From positions 27,082,353-27,146,352 of the forward strand of contig OY804589.1 of NCBI GenBank assembly GCA_963680875.1: a stretch of DNA of 64,000 nt. The letters are read 5' to 3'. Numbering within the stretch: position 1 is the first letter of the stretch; each line of letters begins with the position of its first letter. Positions 56,347 through 64,000 of this stretch are shown here, in pieces. The notes under the pieces are model-generated. The model did no database searches. It was not told the DNA's origin and worked only from the letters and a program-made list of their open reading frames with translations. A program made the translations under genes and the position numbers. This DNA is from Bathymodiolus brooksi (lineage: Eukaryota; Mollusca; Bivalvia; Mytilida; Modiolidae).

Positions 56347-57142
56347 ATACATTTAAAATATTTGTTTATTATTAACATCATAATATTCCTTTTGTGCAAT
56401 TTCTTCCCTTTGTAAATTGTGGACTGACAAGGGGGTAATTTAGAGGTTATGGTTGAGCATTATGGGTAACTAGGAGGCATTATGGGTAACTAGGAGGCAT
56501 TATGGTTAACTAGGAGGCAGGTGGAAAATGCCAGAAACGTAATTTATAATAATTATGAAAAGAAAGTTTAAACAGTGATGATCAACAAATCTACCAATAT
56601 CAACCAAAATTTAATTTTTTTTTTAAAAATCATCTCTCATCTTAACTCACTAAACACAAAAAAAAACCCACAGTATATTCGTTGGAAATCCAAGTCATGG
56701 CTTGGGACTGGACTCAAAATTGTGGCGGGGTTAACCTGAATAATGGGATACCAAACCTCCCCTCTTTATAACTGAATTACCAGTGACAATTCATATATAA
56801 ATAAATGATAAAAACCTGCACAGATGTGAGATTCTGTGGAAGAATTTTAATTATAACAATTTTCATTGCACTTAATGGTATAAAAAGGGATTTTTTTTTA
56901 CCTAACAGGCATCAAGGTATTCTAAAAATATCTCAATAGGAATTCTTTAATATTCCTTGGATAGTAATATTCATGAAATACAGTGACCCACAACATCTGA
57001 TTTCCCCACAATTCACGGATACTGATATCAGTAAAAAAAAAATCCATTTATTACTTGTGATAAACCGTGATTTGACTATGTAATTGAAAAAAAAGAAGAA
57101 AAAATAGCATTGCAGATATTCCTCTATATCTGTCCTAACGAT
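56347..57142. other. Intron 32, 3' part
   Basis: A 21-bp 'GGCATTATGGGTAACTAGGA' repeat (x3) lies at 56455-56518. Dispersed-repeat blocks lie at 56680-56765 ('CATGGCTTGGGACTGG', 'GTGGCGGGGTTAACC'). The rest is unrecognised. Confidence 0.5.
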
Positions 57143-57149
57143 GAGCACC

Positions 57150-57290
57150 CGTCCTCCGGCCCAAGGCCAGTAAAACTTTGCTCGAACCAGTAAATTTTTC
57201 AGTTTTTATTTAGAAATATATATAAAATAAATTCAAGAATTTTATTTGGACCACTAAATTCAAATTTTCATTTCGAGGACTGCTATATAT
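57150..57290 (+). repeat. Dispersed ~155-bp element, copy
   Basis: It carries 'CCAGTAAAACTTTGCTCG', 'TTTTTCAGTTTTTATTTAGA' and 'TTTTCATTTCGAGGACTGC', as at 786-940. Confidence 0.65.
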
Positions 57291-57465
57291 GTAGTCACAC
57301 AAATTACGATATACAATGTCATTATATTTTAAAACTGTGTCTTTGCCAAAAAAGCGTTTTCATTATGTATTGATTTATTAGTAATATTAAGTGTGACGTA
57401 GGTTTTTATTTGTTTATAGATTCTAAACCAGTGATAATTTACATAATTTATATTTAATATTACAG

Positions 57466-57727
57466 GGTCATATTGTGTGATAGGATCACAAGCGTCGACC
57501 CCGTGTGCTGCTGGATCTTACACCAACCAGACAGGAAGGTCCTCTTGTTTCAATTGTCCTGCTGGTCACTATTGTCTAGTTGGAACATCTGACCCAGAAC
57601 CATGCCCCATGGGACATTGGTGCCCTTTGAACTCAGAATTACCACATGCAAATCCATGTCCAACTGGGAAGTACAACAATAACACAGGACAGGATGCTGC
57701 TGCTGATTGTGTAGCTTGTCCCCCAGG
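57466..57727 (+). CDS. Exon 33 (last exon in window)
   Basis: The acceptor is TTAATATTACAG and the donor GTAAGG. It starts in phase 1 and ends in phase 2, so the gene continues past the window. It encodes CVIGSQASTPCAAGSY, CFNCPAGHYC, CPMGHWCPLN, CPTGKYNNNTGQD and CVACPPG. The next exon should open by completing the Gly codon, then Tyr-Tyr/Phe-Cys. Confidence 0.9.
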
Positions 57728-57739
57728 GTAAGGATGCAA

Positions 57740-60700
57740 TTTACAGAAGTCCCCCTCTTATAAGACCACCTCTCACCAAAGGCCACCTCTTTTATAAGGC
57801 CAGATTTCAGATGCACTGAAATTGTAATACAATACACTCTCCAAAGACCACCTCTCTTATCAGGTCAGATTTCAAATGCACAGATAGTAATGCAACCACT
57901 AAATTGTCTCTCTAAAGAGTGGTCACCCCTCTTATAAGGTCAGATTTCAGATGCTCTGAGATAGTAATACAATATTAAATTGTCTCTCTCAAGAGTGGTC
58001 ACCCCTCTTATAAGGTCAGATTTCAGATGCTCTGAGATAGTAATACAATATTAAATTGTCTCTCTCAAGAGTGGTCACCCCTCTTATAAGGTCAGATTTC
58101 AAATGCATAGATAGTAATGCAACCACTAAATTGTCTCCCTCAAAAGTGGCCACCCCTCTTATAAGGTCAGATTTCAGATGCTCTGAGATAGTAATACAAT
58201 ATTAAATTGTCTCTCTCAAGAGTGGTCACCCCTCTTATAAGGTCAGATTTCAGATGCTCTGAGATAGTAATACAATATTAAATTGTCTCTCTCAAGAGTG
58301 GTCACCCCTCTTATAAGGTCAGATTTCAGATGCTCTGAGATAGTAATACAATATTAAATTGTCTCTCTCAAGAGTGGTCACCCCTCTTATAAGGTCAGAT
58401 TTCAGATGCTCTGAGATAGTAATACAATATTAAATTGTCTCTCTCAAGAGTGGTCACCCCTCTTATAAGGTCAGATTTCAGATGCTCTGAGATAGTAATA
58501 CAATATTAAATTGTCTCCCTCCAGAGTGGTCACCCCTCTTATAAGGTCAGATTTCAAATGCATAGATAGTAATGCAACCACTAAATTGTCTCCCTCAAAA
58601 GTGGCCACCCCTCTTATAAGGTCAGATTTCAGATGCTCTGAGATAGTAATACAATATTAAATTGTCTCCCTCAAGAGTGGTCACCCCTCTTATAAGGTCA
58701 GATTTCAGATGCTCTGAGATAGTAATACAATATTAAATTGTCTCTCTCAAGAGTGGTCACCCCTCTTATAAGGTCAGATTTCAGATGCTCTGAGATAGTA
58801 ATACAATATTAAATTGTCTCTCTAAAGAGTGGTCACCCCTCTTATAAGGTCAGATTTCAGATGCTCTGAGATAGTAATACAATATTAAATTGTCTCTCTA
58901 AAGAGTGGTCACCCCTCTTATAAGGTCAGATTTCAGATGCTCTGAGATAGTAATACAATATTAAATTGTCTCTCTAAAGAGTGGTCACCCCTCTTATAAG
59001 GTCAGATTTCAGATGCTCTGAGATAGTAATACAATATTAAATTGTCTCCCTCAAGAGTGGTCACCCCTCTTATAAGGTCAGATTTCAGATGCTCTGAGAT
59101 AGTAATACAATATTAAATTGTCTCTCTCAAGAGTGGTCACCCCTCTTATAAGGTCAGATTTCAGATGCTCTGAGATAGTAATACAATATTAAATTGTCTC
59201 TCTCAAGAGTGGTCACCCCTCTTATAAGGTCAGATTTCAGATGCTCTGAGATAGTAATACAATATTAAATTGTCTCCCTCAAGAGTGGTCACCCCTCTTA
59301 TAAGGTCAGATTTCAGATGCTCTGAGATAGTAATACAATATTAAATTGTCTCTCTCAAGAGTGGTCACCCCTCTTATAAGGTCAGATTTCAGATGCTCTG
59401 AGATAGTAATACAATATTAAATTGTCTCTCTCAAGAGTGGTCACCCCTCTTATAAGGTCAGATTTCAGATGCTCTGAGATAGTAATACAATATTAAATTG
59501 TCTCCCTCAAGAGTGGTCACCCCTCTTATAAGGTCAGATTTCAAATGCATAGATAGTAATGCAACCACTAAATTGTCTCCCTCAAAAGTGGCCACCCCTC
59601 TTATAAGGTCAGATTTCAGATGCTCTGAGATAGTAATACAATATTAAATTGTCTCTCTCAAGAGTGGTCACCCCTCTTATAAGGTCAGATTTCAGATGCT
59701 CTGAGATAGTAATACAATATTAAATTGTCTCTCTCAAGAGTGGTCACCCCTCTTATAAGGTCAGATTTCAGATGCTCTGAGATAGTAATACAATATTAAA
59801 TTGTCTCCCTCAAGAGTGGTCACCCCTCTTATAAGGTCAGATTTCAGATGCTCTGAGATAGTAATACAATATTAAATTGTCTCCCTCAAGAGTGGTCACC
59901 CCTCTTATAAGGTCAGATTTCAAATGCATAGATAGTAATACAATATTAAATTGTCTCTCTCAAGAGTGGTCACCCCTCTTATAAGGTCAGATTTCAGATG
60001 CTCTGAGATAGTAATACAATATTAAATTGTCTCTCTCAAGAGTGGTCACCCCTCTTATAAGGTCAGATTTCAGATGCTCTGAGATAGTAATACAATATTA
60101 AATTGTCTCTCTCAAGAGTGGTCACCCCTCTTATAAGGTCAGATTTCAGATGCTCTGAGATAGTAATACAATATTAAATTGTCTCTCTCAAGAGTGGTCA
60201 CCCCTCTTATAAGGTCAGATTTCAGATGCTCTGAGATAGTAATACAATATTAAATTGTCTCTCTCAAGAGTGGTCACCCCTCTTATAAGGTCAGATTTCA
60301 GATGCTCTGAGATAGTAATACAATATTAAATTGTCTCCCTCAAGAGTGACCACCCCTCTTATAAGGTCAGATTTCAGATGCTCTGAGATAGTAATACAAT
60401 ATTAAATTGTCTCTCTCAAGAGTGGTCACCCCTCTTATAAGGTCAGATTTCAGATGCTCTGAGATAGTAATACAATATTAAATTGTCTCTCTCAAAAGTG
60501 GTCACCCCTCTTATAAGGTCAGATTTCAGATGCTCTGAGATAGTAATACAATATTAAATTGTCTCCCTCAAGAGTGGTCACCCCTCTTATAAGGTCAGAT
60601 TTCAGATGCTCTGAGATAGTAATACAATATTAAATTGTCTCCCTCAAGAGTGGTCACCCCTCTTATAAGGTCAGATTTCAGATGCTCTGAGATAGTAATA

Positions 60701-63700
60701 CAATATTAAATTGTCTCTCTCAAGAGTGGTCACCCCTCTTATAAGGTCAGATTTCAGATGCTCTGAGATAGTAATACAATATTAAATTGTCTCTCTCAAG
60801 AGTGGTCACCCCTCTTATAAGGTCAGATTTCAGATGCTCTGAGATAGTAATACAATATTAAATTGTCTCTCTCAAGAGTGGTCACCCCTCTTATAAGGTC
60901 AGATTTCAAATGCATAGATAGTAATGCAACCACTAAATTGTCTCCCTCAAAAGTGGTCACCCCTCTTATAAGGTCAGATTTCAGATGCTCTGAGATAGTA
61001 ATACAATATTAAATTGTCTCTCTCAAGAGTGGTCACCCCTCTTATAAGGTCAGATTTCAGATGCTCTGAGATAGTAATACAATATTAAATTGTCTCCCTC
61101 AAGAGTGGTCACCCCTCTTATAAGGTCAGATTTCAGATGCTCTGAGATAGTAATACAATATTAAATTGTCTCCCTCAAGAGTGGTCACCCCTCTTATAAG
61201 GTCAGATTTCAGATGCTCTGAGATAGTAATACAATATTAAATTGTCTCTCTCAAGAGTGGTCACCCCTCTTATAAGGTCAGATTTCAGATGCTCTGAGAT
61301 AGTAATACAATATTAAATTGTCTCCCTCAAGAGTGGTCACCCCTCTTATAAGGTCAGATTTCAAATGCATAGATAGTAATGCAACCACTAAATTGTCTCC
61401 CTCAAAAGTGGTCACCCCTCTTATAAGGTCAGATTTCAGATGCTCTGAGATAGTAATACAATATTAAATTGTCTCTCTCAAGAGTGGTCACCCCTCTTAT
61501 AAGGTCAGATTTCAGATGCTCTGAGATAGTAATACAATATTAAATTGTCTCCCTCAAGAGTGGTCACCCCTCTTATAAGGTCAGATTTCAGATGCTCTGA
61601 GATAGTAATACAATATTAAATTGTCTCTCTCAAGAGTGGTCACCCCTCTTATAAGGTCAGATTTCAGATGCTCTGAGATAGTAATACAATATTAAATTGT
61701 CTCCCTCAAGAGTGGTCACCCCTCTTATAAGGTCAGATTTCAAATGCATAGATAGTAATGCAACCACTAAATTGTCTCCCTCAAAAGTGGCCACCCCTCT
61801 TATAAGGTCAGATTTCAGATGCTCTGAGATAGTAATACAATATTAAATTGTCTCTCTCAAGAGTGGTCACCCCTCTTATAAGGTCAGATTTCAGATGCTC
61901 TGAGATAGTAATACAATATTAAATTGTCTCTCTCAAGAGTGGTCACCCCTCTTATAAGGTCAGATTTCAGATGCTCTGAGATAGTAATACAATATTAAAT
62001 TGTCTCCCTCAAGAGTGGTCACCCCTCTTATAAGGTCAGATTTCAGATGCTCTGAGATAGTAATACAATATTAAATTGTCTCCCTCAAGAGTGGTCACCC
62101 CTCTTATAAGGTCAGATTTCAAATGCATAGATAGTAATACAATATTAAATTGTCTCTCTCAAGAGTGGTCACCCCTCTTATAAGGTCAGATTTCAGATGC
62201 TCTGAGATAGTAATACAATATTAAATTGTCTCTCTCAAGAGTGGTCACCCCTCTTATAAGGTCAGATTTCAGATGCTCTGAGATAGTAATACAATATTAA
62301 ATTGTCTCTCTCAAGAGTGGTCACCCCTCTTATAAGGTCAGATTTCAGATGCTCTGAGATAGTAATACAATATTAAATTGTCTCTCTCAAGAGTGGTCAC
62401 CCCTCTTATAAGGTCAGATTTCAGATGCTCTGAGATAGTAATACAATATTAAATTGTCTCTCTCAAGAGTGGTCACCCCTCTTATAAGGTCAGATTTCAG
62501 ATGCTCTGAGATAGTAATACAATATTAAATTGTCTCCCTCAAGAGTGACCACCCCTCTTATAAGGTCAGATTTCAGATGCTCTGAGATAGTAATACAATA
62601 TTAAATTGTCTCTCTCAAGAGTGGTCACCCCTCTTATAAGGTCAGATTTCAGATGCTCTGAGATAGTAATACAATATTAAATTGTCTCTCTCAAAAGTGG
62701 TCACCCCTCTTATAAGGTCAGATTTCAGATGCTCTGAGATAGTAATACAATATTAAATTGTCTCCCTCAAGAGTGGTCACCCCTCTTATAAGGTCAGATT
62801 TCAGATGCTCTGAGATAGTAATACAATATTAAATTGTCTCCCTCAAGAGTGGTCACCCCTCTTATAAGGTCAGATTTCAGATGCTCTGAGATAGTAATAC
62901 AATATTAAATTGTCTCTCTCAAGAGTGGTCACCCCTCTTATAAGGTCAGATTTCAAATGCATAGATAGTAATGCAACCACTAAATTGTCTCCCTCAAAAG
63001 TGGTCACCCCTCTTATAAGGTCAGATTTCAGATGCTCTGAGATAGTAATACAATATTAAATTGTCTCTCTCAAGAGTGGTCACCCCTCTTATAAGGTCAG
63101 ATTTCAGATGCTCTGAGATAGTAATACAATATTAAATTGTCTCCCTCAAGAGTGGTCACCCCTCTTATAAGGTCAGATTTCAGATGCTCTGAGATAGTAA
63201 TACAATATTAAATTGTCTCTCTCAAGAGTGGTCACCCCTCTTATAAGGTCAGATTTCAGATGCTCTGAGATAGTAATACAATATTAAATTGTCTCTCTCA
63301 AGAGTGGTCACCCCTCTTATAAGGTCAGATTTCAGATGCTCTGAGATAGTAATACAATATTAAATTGTCTCCCTCAAGAGTGGTCACCCCTCTTATAAGG
63401 TCAGATTTCAGATGCTCTGAGATAGTAATACAATATTAAATTGTCTCTCTCAAGAGTGGTCACCCCTCTTATAAGGTCAGATTTCAGATGCTCTGAGATA
63501 GTAATACAATATTAAATTGTCTCTCTCAAGAGTGGTCACCCCTCTTATAAGGTCAGATTTCAGATGCTCTGAGATAGTAATACAATATTAAATTGTCTCC
63601 CTCAAGAGTGGTCACCCCTCTTATAAGGTCAGATTTCAAATGCATAGATAGTAATGCAACCACTAAATTGTCTCCCTCAAAAGTGGCCACCCCTCTTATA

Positions 63701-64000
63701 AGGTCAGATTTCAGATGCTCTGAGATAGTAATACAATATTAAATTGTCTCTCTCAAGAGTGGTCACCCCTCTTATAAGGTCAGATTTCAGATGCTCTGAG
63801 ATAGTAATACAATATTAAATTGTCTCTCTCAAGAGTGGTCACCCCTCTTATAAGGTCAGATTTCAGATGCTCTGAGATAGTAATACAATATTAAATTGTC
63901 TCCCTCAAGAGTGGTCACCCCTCTTATAAGGTCAGATTTCAGATGCTCTGAGATAGTAATACAATATTAAATTGTCTCCCTCAAGAGTGGTCACCCCTCT
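57740..64000. repeat. Minisatellite, 76-bp unit, ~80 copies, runs off the window
   Basis: The unit is 'AGAGTGGTCACCCCTCTTAT', 'AAGGTCAGATTTCAGATGCT', 'CTGAGATAGTAATACAATAT', 'TAAATTGTCTCTCTCA'. A minority variant reads 'TTTCAAATGCATAGATAGTA', 'ATGCAACCACTAAATTG'. Degenerate units occupy the first ~150 bp right after the exon 33 donor, and the array then becomes homogeneous. Variant positions show ordered multi-unit duplications. Confidence 0.97.

Larger units (their letters stand above)
5747..57727 (+). other. Partial gene span: giant GCC2/GCC3 cysteine-rich repeat protein, 33 exons
   Basis: Gene-level entry for the exons listed below. Joining the 33 exons gives 5,958 nt, about 1,985 codons, with no stop and with matching phase at all 32 junctions. 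The product is a tandem series of short modules, CxxCxxGxYC then about 9-14 residues then CxxGxY, as in the GCC2/GCC3 (ephrin-receptor-like) family. Many N-x-S/T sequons and the even spacing of cysteines point to a disulfide-bonded, glycosylated extracellular protein. No signal peptide, membrane segment, EGF, CUB or kinase domain is visible, so both ends lie outside the window: exon 1 begins inside a codon and exon 33 ends with a phase-2 donor. Of 32 introns, 24 are phase 1, 7 phase 2 and 1 phase 0. The function is unknown. Matrix, adhesion or receptor roles are inferences from the family only. Tandem duplication of symmetric exons is the likely origin. Confidence 0.9.

Overview
The window is animal genomic DNA. 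AT-rich intron sequence is packed with minisatellites, tRNA-like SINEs and short inverted-repeat transposons, and short coding exons sit between canonical GT/AG splice sites. The repeat style suggests a mollusc, probably a bivalve: SINE tails ending in a 'GCGTTAAACACCA' type motif, and dispersed 'TTATACCCCCGCT' elements followed by GTCC runs. I name no species. There are no prokaryotic features, no CRISPR array and no intact autonomous transposon.

One gene dominates: a plus-strand gene that is incomplete at both ends. I could read 33 internal exons between 5747 and 57727. They join in frame without a stop into about 1,985 codons (5,958 nt). Nearly every exon carries modules of the form CxxCxxGxYC followed by Cys-Pro-x-Gly-x-Tyr. 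This is the signature of GCC2/GCC3 (ephrin-receptor-like) cysteine-rich repeats, and I count about 39 CxxCxxGxxC cores. No signal peptide, transmembrane segment, kinase or other domain lies inside the window, so this is the repetitive ectodomain of a very large secreted or membrane-anchored protein. Most introns are phase 1, and many split the Gly codon of the module.

Layout. 1-5746: no exon; a MITE candidate, SINEs and a 70-bp minisatellite. 5747-15927: exons 1-7. 15928-25632: one 9.7-kb intron holding an ~8-kb array of 43/44-bp units and a pogo-like TA-flanked element. 25633-43172: exons 8-22, with seven or more intronic minisatellites. 43173-46260: exons 23-24, separated by an array grown out of the exon 23 splice-donor junction. 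47703-57727: exons 25-33. 57728-64000: a 76-bp satellite that runs off the window end. By rough addition, tandem arrays make up about 20 kb, close to a third of the window.

The most unusual pattern is that several introns begin with tandem copies of the 3' end of the preceding exon plus its splice donor (exons 5, 10, 18, 23 and 32). Intronic minisatellites in this gene therefore appear to be seeded by duplication across exon-intron boundaries. This leaves rows of decoy donors and decayed pseudo-exons.
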